From positions 149,122-213,121 of the forward strand of contig NZ_JAJQXA010000011.1 in assembly GCF_021245985.1 (NCBI RefSeq): a stretch of 64,000 nt of DNA, written 5' to 3'. The stretch comes from Flavobacterium soyae. Its GTDB lineage: Bacteria; Bacteroidota; Bacteroidia; Flavobacteriales; Flavobacteriaceae. The notes beneath the pieces were generated by a model. That model made no database searches. It saw only the letters and a list, made by a program, of their open reading frames with translations, and was not told the DNA's origin. Shown here one piece after another: positions 40,571 through 48,015 of the stretch (positions within the stretch are counted from its first letter, which is position 1; each line of letters opens with the position of its first letter). A program made the translations under genes and the position numbers.

Positions 40571-43003
40571 TTATCTTCTTCCTCTAAAGCCTCCGCCGCC
40601 TCCAAAATTACCACCGCCTAAACGGCTTCCGTCTCTTTGGAAGTTTTGAAAATTTCGGGTTTGCGATTCTCCGCGATCTCTGGATAAAGCAGATCTATCC
40701 AGGTCGTTTGTTATGTCAGAATGGCCTGCTTCTCCAAGTGGTTTACTCGGCTGTCCAAGCGCTTGATCTGGTCTTGAAAGGTTATCACGCTGTGCGCCTT
40801 CACCTAAACGGTTTTCTCCACCAAGGTTTTGATTATCGCGCTGAACTCCTGCCCCATTTGCACCAAGTCCTTGGCTTGGTTTAGTATGTTCAACAGCTCC
40901 GCCAGATTTGCTTGTAGAACCCAGAGTACCAGCTTGTGACCAGCCTCCGTTTCCGTTATTGTAATGGCTCCAGTTTCCGTTAGCATCTTTTTTATACACA
41001 TGCCCATCATGACCTGCATATACATTATTATTGGTATGAATTGTGGTTCCTCCGCCTCTGTGATGCGTAATTACACCTTCTTTTCCACCAGAAGTTTCAT
41101 AACCAATTGCTGTTCCGCGTCGGGTAGTAACGTGACCGGTCTGCACCCATTGATTGCCATTTGTAGCTGCAGAATGTCCCCATTGCGCATACGCATTATG
41201 GCCTTGATTGGTTCTGGCATAATTTCCAGTCCAAGGGTTATAAGTACTTGCAGCAGTACGACCGCCATACCAGCCCTGAACACTTGCAGAACGTCCGTAT
41301 CTTCCTGTTGCCGGATTATACCAAGCTGATGTTCCTGCAGCGCCGTAAGGCCCGTATACACTTCTTCCGGCCGCCCAGCCACCTGTCCACGGATTGTAAA
41401 CAGCGCCTGCGCCATAACTGCAAGGCCACGGATGATAAACAGGATATAATCCTCCATAATAAACATAAGGTGGATAGTAATATCCTGTACCATACGTTAA
41501 TATTGCACCCACAGTTGCGCCTACAATAAAAGCTCCAAAATAACCTGCTGTTGTACTGCTCTCTACAGTTGTATCGGTTGTAGTTTGTGTAACATATGTT
41601 ACATTATACACAGGCGAAGTTGGCGGAATGGTGTAAATTTCTTTTGGTACAGAAGCAGCTGTTTCCCAAGGTCCGTTTGGACTTGTAGACATAAACCAAA
41701 CTGCCTGAAAACATAAATAATACAAATCGCCCACTTTTATAACTTTGTCTTGTGTATTGCTTGCGTATTGCATTTTTGTACCTTCAATAGGTTTAAACTG
41801 CGGGGTTCCGTCATAAGTAACTTTTGCCTTTGCTTCGGCATCGGATTTCTTTATAATGGCAGTTGTAGGAACCTGCGCCAGCATTACTGCATCTTTGGCT
41901 TCCTGTGTTCCCGGTACAGATGACAGTACATTTGCACGAGGTGAATTTTTAGGGATTTTGGCAAAATCAGCAGGCAGGTTATTACCTGCATAAGTCCAAG
42001 GTCCTGTTAATTCTTTAGATTTAAACCATCTGCCTGATAATAGAACATAATATTGACCATCGGCTTCATTGGCAAAAACATCATTTTCGGTATTGTCGAT
42101 GTATAACAATTTTGTCCCGTCTATTTTAACAAATTTAGGGTTTCCGTTTACTGCAATTAATTCTGCTGGTTTATTGCTGTAAAAAACCTGTGGTGCAGCA
42201 CCAGATGACGGGGGCGGTATCATTTTTTTGACATCATCAAAATTTTGCCCAGATGGAAGATTACTTAAACCAGAAGGAAGTTTAGTAGTTTTTACCCAGT
42301 CTGAATCTATTTTTTTTGAAGTAAGCCAAACATTATCTGCCAGTAAATAGTAATCTTTTGCTGTTTTATCAAAAAACAGGTCCCAATTTGTATTTACTAC
42401 ATATTGCAAATCTGATTTTTCTACAGGTACCAAAACAGGTTCGCCCTGCACTATAACCAAAGCAGCCGGATTTGTGCTGTAAAAAATTGTTGGGGCATCA
42501 TTTTTTGCCGCAATTCCTTTTGAAGGACTTTTGGTTTGGCTTAAATCTGCCATAATACGATCTACCGAAACTGGGTCGCCGCCTTTTGGCAGTGTTTCTT
42601 TAAACAATTTTTCCATTTGAGGAACTGCTTTTTCATCCAGGGAAGGAAATCGTACATCAGTTACTTCAATATTTCTAAAAAAAACGTTTCGGTTATCTTT
42701 ATCTACCAGTGTTGAAGCTTTTAAAGAAGCTACTCCTAACACTTCTTTCCCGTCTTTTGGAGTTAAAGAAAAAGCCAGTCTGGCCGTAATTTCTTTATAA
42801 TCATTCCAATCATCAACCTGAGGCTGATAATAAACCAGTTTTGTGCCGTTATTTTCTGCTTCCCTCGGCCAGCCGTTATCAATAAGTGTGTTAGCATCTG
42901 TCTGAGCAGTTTCAGAACCTAACTGATCAGAATTTTGATCTTTCTTACAAGAGAAAAAAATTGAACTAACACTGCATACAACTATTAGAAATGTTTTTTT
43001 CAT
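40571..43003 (-). CDS. Large surface lipoprotein with repeated beta modules and Gly/Tyr-rich tail
   Basis: This 810-residue protein starts with a lipoprotein signal (IVVCSVSSIFFSCKKD, Cys at about 19). Residues 170-480 hold three similar modules of about 95-110 residues (for example NPAALVIVQGEPVLVPVEKS, KPAELIAVNGNPKFVKIDGT, GTPQFKPIEGTKMQYASNTQ). Each contains a YYLL/YYVL strand and a W..S.....GPW-like motif. A hydrophobic Gly/Ala stretch (YFGAFIVGATVGAILTYGTG) is followed by a Tyr/Gly/Trp/His-rich low-complexity region and a Gly-rich GGGGGFRGRR end. I cannot assign a function; cell-envelope or matrix binding is possible. Confidence 0.72.
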   Translation of the reverse strand: MKKTFLIVVCSVSSIFFSCKKDQNSDQLGSETAQTDANTLIDNGWPREAENNGTKLVYYQPQVDDWNDYKEITARLAFSLTPKDGKEVLGVASLKASTLVDKDNRNVFFRNIEVTDVRFPSLDEKAVPQMEKLFKETLPKGGDPVSVDRIMADLSQTKSPSKGIAAKNDAPTIFYSTNPAALVIVQGEPVLVPVEKSDLQYVVNTNWDLFFDKTAKDYYLLADNVWLTSKKIDSDWVKTTKLPSGLSNLPSGQNFDDVKKMIPPPSSGAAPQVFYSNKPAELIAVNGNPKFVKIDGTKLLYIDNTENDVFANEADGQYYVLLSGRWFKSKELTGPWTYAGNNLPADFAKIPKNSPRANVLSSVPGTQEAKDAVMLAQVPTTAIIKKSDAEAKAKVTYDGTPQFKPIEGTKMQYASNTQDKVIKVGDLYYLCFQAVWFMSTSPNGPWETAASVPKEIYTIPPTSPVYNVTYVTQTTTDTTVESSTTAGYFGAFIVGATVGAILTYGTGYYYPPYVYYGGLYPVYHPWPCSYGAGAVYNPWTGGWAAGRSVYGPYGAAGTSAWYNPATGRYGRSASVQGWYGGRTAASTYNPWTGNYARTNQGHNAYAQWGHSAATNGNQWVQTGHVTTRRGTAIGYETSGGKEGVITHHRGGGTTIHTNNNVYAGHDGHVYKKDANGNWSHYNNGNGGWSQAGTLGSTSKSGGAVEHTKPSQGLGANGAGVQRDNQNLGGENRLGEGAQRDNLSRPDQALGQPSKPLGEAGHSDITNDLDRSALSRDRGESQTRNFQNFQRDGSRLGGGNFGGGGGFRGRR

Positions 43004-43480
43004 AAATTAAAAATTTGATTACTATTTATTGAAAAATTTACTTTTTGTAGGATTCTCGTAAAAATTATAAGTCTAAATTAAGTTGACGGAAACTATAAAC
43101 CTAAAAATCAAACATCTACTTGGTTTCATATTCTAAAATGAAACAAGATAATAAGCCGTTTTCTGTCTTAATTAAAATTAAAGAGCAAAACTGAATGCTT
43201 AATTTAATGCTACTAAAATTCGGAAAAAGAAAATCGCTAAAACAAATATAAATATTTTTCTTACAAATAAAAACGATATTGGAACAAAAAAAAGTATAAT
43301 TCGTACAAAACATTATACTGTATTATTTTAAGAGGTTTCTAAAATCATTGTTATAAAATTATTTTATAATGGTTAAAAATTATTAATTTGATTAATAAAC
43401 ATCATCACCATAACTTTGTCTCATCAAAATCAAAGAAATGATTTGATAGTTTTAAAAAATAATTTATAAAAATAGAAATC
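43004..43480. other. Divergent intergenic region between the repeat lipoprotein and osmC-like gene
   Basis: No gene-like frame is convincing. The right end carries the OsmC promoter (43387-43418). The rest is AT-rich with no feature I can defend. Confidence 0.5.
43387..43418 (+). promoter_or_regulatory. Consensus Bacteroidota promoter of the OsmC-family gene
   Basis: TTTG (43387-43390), exactly 20 nt, TAACTTTG (43411-43418). Transcription would start near 43425, giving a leader of about 55 nt. Confidence 0.75.
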
Positions 43481-43897
43481 ATGAAATTTACAAGAAGAGC
43501 AAACGCAAACTGGAAAGGTACTGGAATGGAAGGAAAAGGAACCATTAGTACACAAAGCACAACACTAGATAATGCACAATTATCATTTAAAACCCGTTTT
43601 GACCAAGGTGTAGGAACAAACCCGGAAGAATTAATCGCAGCAGCACATTCTGGCTGTTTTACAATGCAGTTAAGCTTTTTATTATCTGAAGCCGGATTTG
43701 TTCCCGAAGATTTAGACACAACTGCAAAAGTAACTTTTGAAGATGGTACAATTACTTTAATTCAGTTAGAACTTAACGGAAAAGTTCCGGGGATTTCTGA
43801 AGAAGATTTTCAAAAAACAGCTCAAAAGGCAAAAGAAATCTGCCCGATTTCAAAATTATTAAACACCGAAATTACTTTAGCTGTAACATTAAGCTAA
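43481..43897 (+). CDS. OsmC-family peroxiredoxin
   Basis: This 138-residue OsmC/Ohr-fold protein reduces organic hydroperoxides with two Cys. Cys59 in AAAHSGCFTMQLSFLL and Cys121 in KEICPISKLLNTEIT are at the family positions, and the N-terminal Arg (RTRF-like KTRFDQGVGTNPEELI) region is conserved. It has a consensus promoter and lies convergent to an OxyR-type regulator, a natural pairing for peroxide stress. Confidence 0.92.
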   Translation: MKFTRRANANWKGTGMEGKGTISTQSTTLDNAQLSFKTRFDQGVGTNPEELIAAAHSGCFTMQLSFLLSEAGFVPEDLDTTAKVTFEDGTITLIQLELNGKVPGISEEDFQKTAQKAKEICPISKLLNTEITLAVTLS

Positions 43898-43933
43898 TTA
43901 AATATCAAGAACTTTAGATAAATTCCAATATCT

Positions 43934-43986
43934 GAAATTCCAAATTCCAGGCCTCATCAAAATTTGGAATTTGGAATTTGGAATTT
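43934..43986. terminator. Inverted repeat between convergent osmC-like and oxyR genes
   Basis: GAAATTCCAAATTCCA on the left is answered by TGGAATTTGGAATTTGGAAT on the right. It is a repeat-type bidirectional terminator. Confidence 0.55.
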
Positions 43987-44007
43987 AAAATATTGGAATT
44001 TAATTTT

Positions 44008-44979
44008 TTAGGCAGACTTACTTACTGATTTCAAAAAATAAGGCGAATCGTTCCAGCGTATTTTTCGATAGGCAAAATCTTTTTTAAGCGAATCAGGAAG
44101 GCAGTTCCAAATGGCTTCGTTCATTTTTTCGAGTAATAATTTCTTCGAAAATGAATCTGAAACTACTAAACTGATTTCTCTTACCGGAATAGGCTCTTTA
44201 AAAGGTTTAAAAAGTCCCGATGCTGCTTCGTTTAAAATAGAAAGCTGCGGAATAATCGCAAATCCTAATTGTGCGCGGACCAGATTTTTTAAGGTTTCTA
44301 TTGAACTGATATCGTACGTAAACTGTTCTTTTATTTTATCAGAAGCTTTTAGTCCGCAGATGTCCAATAACTGAGCGTTATAACAGAATTCATGATGAAG
44401 CAGTAACAATTCGGCTTTATCGGTTGGCTGAAGTTCGTAAAATTCTTCATTTGCCATTGGATGTAATTCATTTAAATATGCTACAAAAGGTTCTTTAAAA
44501 ATAGGATGTTCAATTAAATTTGGGTTTCCGGCTGGCGTTGCCATAATAACAACGTCGAGCGTTCCGGTTTCTAAATCCTTCATTAATTGTCCGGTATTGG
44601 CTTCTCTTATAATGAATTTTACTTTTGGAGCGGCTTCTTTCATCGCTTTAATAAACAGCGGAATTAGATAAGGCGATAAAGTAGAAATAATGCCAAGCTT
44701 GAGCTCACCTTCTAAAAGATTTTTTTCATTCACTACAAAATCCCTAATTTCATCGGCTTCGCGAAGAATTTTTCTGGCTTTATTGATAATCTCCATTCCA
44801 GGAATTGTAGGTGTTAATGGTACTTTATTTCTATCGAAAATCTTGATCCCAATTTCTTCTTCGAGATTCTTTAACTGAATCGTAAGTCCGGGTTGTGTCA
44901 CCATACAAGCTTCGGCTGCTCTAGCAAAATGGCGTTCTTCGTCTAAGGCTACTATATATTTTAACTGCTGAATAGTCAT
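44008..44979 (-). CDS. oxyR: OxyR, LysR-family peroxide-sensing regulator
   Basis: This is a 323-residue LysR regulator. The N-terminal HTH reads MTIQQLKYIVALDEERHFAR AAEACMVTQPGLTIQLKNLE. The effector domain contains Cys199 and Cys208 in HEFCYNAQLLDICGL, at the same numbers and eight-residue spacing as the E. coli OxyR redox pair, in a matching LLLxxxxFC context. Oxidation would form the disulfide that activates catalase and peroxiredoxin genes. It faces the OsmC gene. Minus-strand TATCTTTA at about 45000-45007 resembles a -7 box. Confidence 0.93.
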   Translation of the reverse strand: MTIQQLKYIVALDEERHFARAAEACMVTQPGLTIQLKNLEEEIGIKIFDRNKVPLTPTIPGMEIINKARKILREADEIRDFVVNEKNLLEGELKLGIISTLSPYLIPLFIKAMKEAAPKVKFIIREANTGQLMKDLETGTLDVVIMATPAGNPNLIEHPIFKEPFVAYLNELHPMANEEFYELQPTDKAELLLLHHEFCYNAQLLDICGLKASDKIKEQFTYDISSIETLKNLVRAQLGFAIIPQLSILNEAASGLFKPFKEPIPVREISLVVSDSFSKKLLLEKMNEAIWNCLPDSLKKDFAYRKIRWNDSPYFLKSVSKSA

Positions 44980-45324
44980 AATTATAATTTTATTTTATAA
45001 AGATACGTAAATATCAATTTACAGTTATAAAACAAAAATATAGCGATTCTGCAAAATTTTAAAACCGCAGATAAACCTTGTCAAAGTTCAAAACTTTAAC
45101 AAAGTTGCTGCGAATAAAAAAATATTTACAAAATTTAACAATACATTTAAATCTAAATTGTAGCTTTTATCGTATATTTAATAAATGATATTTGCGGAAT
45201 GGAGTAAATTCAAATGGTATTTGTTTTTGGAGCATGTTGAGTTTATCATTCTTAAAATATTGTTTTGTTCCACTTAAATGTTTTAACCAAAAAAAGCGAT
45301 CCTAATAAGATCGCTTTTTCTTTT
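44980..45324. other. Intergenic region between oxyR and the MarR gene
   Basis: It contains the oxyR promoter at the left, a degenerate inverted repeat near 45063-45115 (GTCAAAGTTCAAAACTTTAA), and the MarR/GNAT terminator at 45293-45319. No gene is seen. Confidence 0.5.
45293..45319 (-). terminator. Terminator of the GNAT-MarR operon
   Basis: Stem AAAGCGATC / GATCGCTTT with loop CTAATAA; runs of T flank both sides, with seven T following on the minus strand. Confidence 0.85.
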
Positions 45325-45810
45325 TTACTTCTCCCCTTCACTTTTTAACTGCAGAGCACGCTGTAAAAAGCTTTGATGCATTATTTTATTTTCGGCTTCA
45401 TTAATGGCCTTAAGCAGATTATTCTGGTTATCGGCAATATCACTTAAGGCTTTTTTCATAACATCCCAAACGGGTTTCATTTGTTCGATTAGTTCCTGCC
45501 CTTTTGTGGTAAGCTGAATAAGTCTTTTACGTTCGTCGATTTTATCTTTTTTAGAACGAATCAGTTTTTGTTTTTCCAGTTCTTTTAATAAACTTATTGT
45601 TGATGGATGTGTATAACCAATTTCGTTAGCGATTTCAACTACACTTAAAACCTCTTTATAATGCAGGGTATAGATTACAGGGAACCATTTGGGTTCAAAA
45701 TCAATCCCGTACGATTTATAAAATAAAGCGCCGTCTTTCCGTAATTGTTCACTCAATCGCTGCAATCGGGTCGAAATAGCCAAAATACCTGATTCGTCTA
45801 TAATGTTCAT
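45325..45810 (-). CDS. MarR-family transcriptional regulator
   Basis: This 161-residue winged-helix regulator has LHYKEVLSVVEIANEIGYTH and PSTISLLKELEKQKLIRSKK as helix-turn-helix, the wing DKIDERKRLIQLTTKGQEL, and helical dimer ends. The stop-to-start gap from the acetyltransferase gene is 2 nt, so the two genes form one operon. Such MarR-GNAT pairs are frequent, and the ligand is unknown. Confidence 0.92.
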   Translation of the reverse strand: MNIIDESGILAISTRLQRLSEQLRKDGALFYKSYGIDFEPKWFPVIYTLHYKEVLSVVEIANEIGYTHPSTISLLKELEKQKLIRSKKDKIDERKRLIQLTTKGQELIEQMKPVWDVMKKALSDIADNQNNLLKAINEAENKIMHQSFLQRALQLKSEGEK

Positions 45811-45812
45811 CT

Positions 45813-46304
45813 TTATTTCTTTAAAGTTAAATGACAGAATATATTGTCTGGTGCCATTAACGGAAAGGCTTCTGGAAGCTTTTCTTTTTCGATTCGCACA
45901 AAATCATTTTTTTCATAAAAACGCAATGCTGCTTCTAATATTGAAACGGTTCCCAAATATAAATCATTGATTCCGTTTTCTTTGCAATATGCGGTTAAAG
46001 TCTCTAATAATTTCTGCGCGATCGAAAACTCTTTTCCGCGAAATTCTTTCTTTACAAACATTTTTCTTATCGCCGCTTCAGTATCAGAAAATTTTACCAA
46101 AGCAATCGTTCCCACTAATTCATCATTTATGAAAGCTCCCCAAAAACCTCCGCCCGTGGCATAATAAAAATTATTGATATTAAACAAATCAGGCTGGTCT
46201 TCAATAGTTATGGGTACATTAAATTCTTTTTGCTGAATGTTTAATATTAAATCGACAATGGTGTTTGAATATTGGTTTTCTACAGGTTTAATTTTTGGCT
46301 CCAT
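45813..46304 (-). CDS. GNAT-family N-acetyltransferase
   Basis: This is a 163-residue acetyl-CoA-dependent acetyltransferase. It has the strand GGGFWGAFINDELVGTIALV, the acetyl-CoA motif MFVKKEFRGKEFSIAQKLLE (R/Q-x-x-G-x-G/A form, slightly changed to RGKEFS), and the C-terminal YLGTVSILEAALRFYEKNDF VRIEKE. It is first in a two-gene operon with a MarR regulator. The substrate is unknown. Confidence 0.9.
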   Translation of the reverse strand: MEPKIKPVENQYSNTIVDLILNIQQKEFNVPITIEDQPDLFNINNFYYATGGGFWGAFINDELVGTIALVKFSDTEAAIRKMFVKKEFRGKEFSIAQKLLETLTAYCKENGINDLYLGTVSILEAALRFYEKNDFVRIEKEKLPEAFPLMAPDNIFCHLTLKK

Positions 46305-46639
46305 GATATTTAAATTTTTGCTTCACAAAACTACGTAGTTAAATACATAAATAAAAATATTTCTTCATTTTTATGATTTAATTTAATATTTTTGTTTATA
46401 ATGCAGCTAAGATGGTAAGGCATTAAGTTTTATTTATAAAACTGCTATTTGTTTCACGCAGATTTAGCAGATTCTTTATGGGTAAATTTGTGTGAAACAA
46501 AAAAATTGTGTCTTTGTAGATTTTAAATAACTGGAAAACTTAAATTACCATATATAACTTATATGATTTCATAAATATGGAAAGAAATCGAAAAGACGAA
46601 TTCATATAGAAGTCATATTAAAAATAGAGAAATTAAGAT
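46305..46639. other. Intergenic region between HxlR and GNAT genes
   Basis: It contains the degenerate inverted repeat GTTTCACGCAGATTTA / TAAATTTGTGTGAAAC (about 46451-46499), probably a repeat-type terminator for the HxlR gene. No ORF is supported. Confidence 0.5.
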
Positions 46640-47020
46640 TTAATCTTCTGTAACAAACTCCCCTTTTTCGATTACTACCTGATTTCCCCAGCTGGTAATC
46701 GCTTCGAGTGCCGGAATAAAAGTTTTTCCAAAATCTGTCATTTCATAAATTACTTTAATCGGTGGTTTTTCTCCATAGACTTTTCGGGTTACTAAACCGT
46801 CTTTTTCAAGCTGCTTTAGCTGTAAGCTCAAAGTCATTTCGGTCACTAACGGGATTTCTTTCCGCAATTCGCTGAATCGTTTTTCATTGTCTTTTAAATG
46901 ATACAAAATTACGGCTTTCCATTTTCCTCCAATTAAATCCATTGCCAGACTTACTGTACACGGATAACTTCTTCCGTCAACTTTTACATAATTTCCTGTA
47001 CATTCATTTCCTTTTGCCAT
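46640..47020 (-). CDS. HxlR-family transcriptional regulator
   Basis: This 126-residue HxlR regulator has a conserved Cys near the N-terminus (YPCTVSLAMDLIGGKWKAVI), LKDNEKRFSELRKEIPLVTE, MTLSLQLKQLEKDGLVTRKV and the C-terminal TDFGKTFIPALEAITSWG. It has an additional Cys in GNECTGNY. It is divergent from an SRPBCC-fold protein, with a long palindrome carrying both promoters between them. Confidence 0.92.
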   Translation of the reverse strand: MAKGNECTGNYVKVDGRSYPCTVSLAMDLIGGKWKAVILYHLKDNEKRFSELRKEIPLVTEMTLSLQLKQLEKDGLVTRKVYGEKPPIKVIYEMTDFGKTFIPALEAITSWGNQVVIEKGEFVTED

Positions 47021-47056
47021 CGTTTATTTTTTTATACCTATCCTATTTGATAGTTA

Positions 47057-47090
47057 TTGCAAAACTAATTAACTATAAATAATTTTGCAA
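47057..47090. promoter_or_regulatory. Symmetrical divergent promoters within an HxlR operator
   Basis: TTGCAAAA (47057-47064) and TTTTGCAA (47083-47090) form an inverted repeat. The minus-strand -7 box TAGTTTTG (47067-47060) and the plus-strand box TAATTTTG (47080-47087) both fit TAnnTTTG, and each overlaps one arm. Repression of both genes by one bound HxlR dimer is inferred. Confidence 0.6.
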
Positions 47091-47128
47091 CTATAATTTT
47101 TATAGTATTAATAATAAACATTTTAAAG

Positions 47129-47647
47129 ATGCAAAATTCAATTCACTGGCCAGAGGAATACCTTCCGGGAACGACTGATAATTATTGTTCAAATGAAGTT
47201 ATTGCGGCGGGATTAACCACAAACGAAATTTGGCCGTATTTAAGCAATCCTTTTGCCTGGCCTAAATATTACAATAACTCAGCAGATATCGAATTTATTA
47301 ATAAAGAAGATAAAGTGCTTTACGACAACGCCCGCTTTCGGTTTAAAACTTTTGGTTTTCCTGTAGAAGCACAGATTACGGAATTTACTGCACCAAAATC
47401 AGGGCAGCCGGCGCGAATAGCATGGCACGGCTGGGCCGGAAGTGATTTAGAAACAAAAATAAATGTTATTCATGCATGGCTTATTGAAGATTTGCCCGGA
47501 GGAAGAGTACGTATATTAACTCAGGAATCGCAAATTGGAAAACCAGCCATAGAATTAGCAAACACTAAACCAAATCCAATGATCAACGGACATCAGGATT
47601 GGCTGGATGGTCTGGTTAAAGCGGCTAAAGAGAAAATGATAGTTTGA
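47129..47647 (+). CDS. SRPBCC-superfamily (polyketide cyclase-like) protein
   Basis: This is a 172-residue START/Bet v1-like fold protein: YCSNEVIAAGLTTNEIWPYL, PKYYNNSADIEFINKEDKV, FRFKTFGFPVEAQITEF, VIHAWLIEDLPGGRVRILTQ, with a long C-terminal helix (NGHQDWLDGLVKAAKEKM). Such proteins bind hydrophobic small ligands or act as cyclases. Divergent pairing with HxlR suggests induction by that ligand or by electrophile stress. Confidence 0.85.
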   Translation: MQNSIHWPEEYLPGTTDNYCSNEVIAAGLTTNEIWPYLSNPFAWPKYYNNSADIEFINKEDKVLYDNARFRFKTFGFPVEAQITEFTAPKSGQPARIAWHGWAGSDLETKINVIHAWLIEDLPGGRVRILTQESQIGKPAIELANTKPNPMINGHQDWLDGLVKAAKEKMIV

Positions 47648-47852
47648 TAATTCGGGCTAAATCTGAGTATAATATCATAACTTACATTGGCAGGAATTGT
47701 TCTTTTTTTATCAAAACAGGAATTATTCCGGGCATAATTTCATCGGTTTTTGTGTTTTTTAATGAAAGTTAATATCCTTTTTATATCGAATTATTTTTTC
47801 CATCACTTCGGTTATATCACAAACAATAATTTCTATCAGAAATAAAAAATCT

Positions 47853-47884
47853 ATAAGCCTCTTCTGTTTTTGTAAGAGGCTTAT
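47853..47884 (+). terminator. Terminator of the SRPBCC gene
   Basis: Perfect 10-bp stem ATAAGCCTCT / AGAGGCTTAT, 12-nt loop, followed by TTCATTTTTTTTT. Confidence 0.75.
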
Positions 47885-47953
47885 TTCATTTTTTTTTGTA
47901 CTATATCGATTTCTTAAAATTATTCTAAAATATACTGATTATTTAATTTTAAA

Positions 47954-47987
47954 TTATTTGTAATTAATCTAAATAAACATAGATTTG
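47954..47987 (+). promoter_or_regulatory. Promoter with iron-box-like palindrome for the siderophore receptor
   Basis: TTTG (47957-47960), 19 nt, TAGATTTG (47980-47987). Between and over the -33 box lies an imperfect palindrome, 47954-47976, with perfect TTATTT/AAATAA ends and ATCTAAAT inside. This resembles iron-responsive (Fur- or DtxR-like) sites before Bacteroidota iron genes. Confidence 0.5.
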
Positions 47988-48015
47988 CAGCATAAAATCA
48001 AAATAATTACCAGCC

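Larger units (their letters stand above)
47648..48015. other. Intergenic region before the siderophore receptor gene
   Basis: It holds the terminator of the SRPBCC gene (47853-47884, stem ATAAGCCTCT/AGAGGCTTAT, then T-rich) and the promoter with iron-box-like palindrome (47954-47987). No ORF is supported. Confidence 0.6.

Noticed and set aside
43405..43719. Minus-strand 104-codon frame overlapping the OsmC gene
   Set aside because: It is a shadow of the OsmC coding frame; the plus-strand protein has the full OsmC Cys pair and a consensus promoter.
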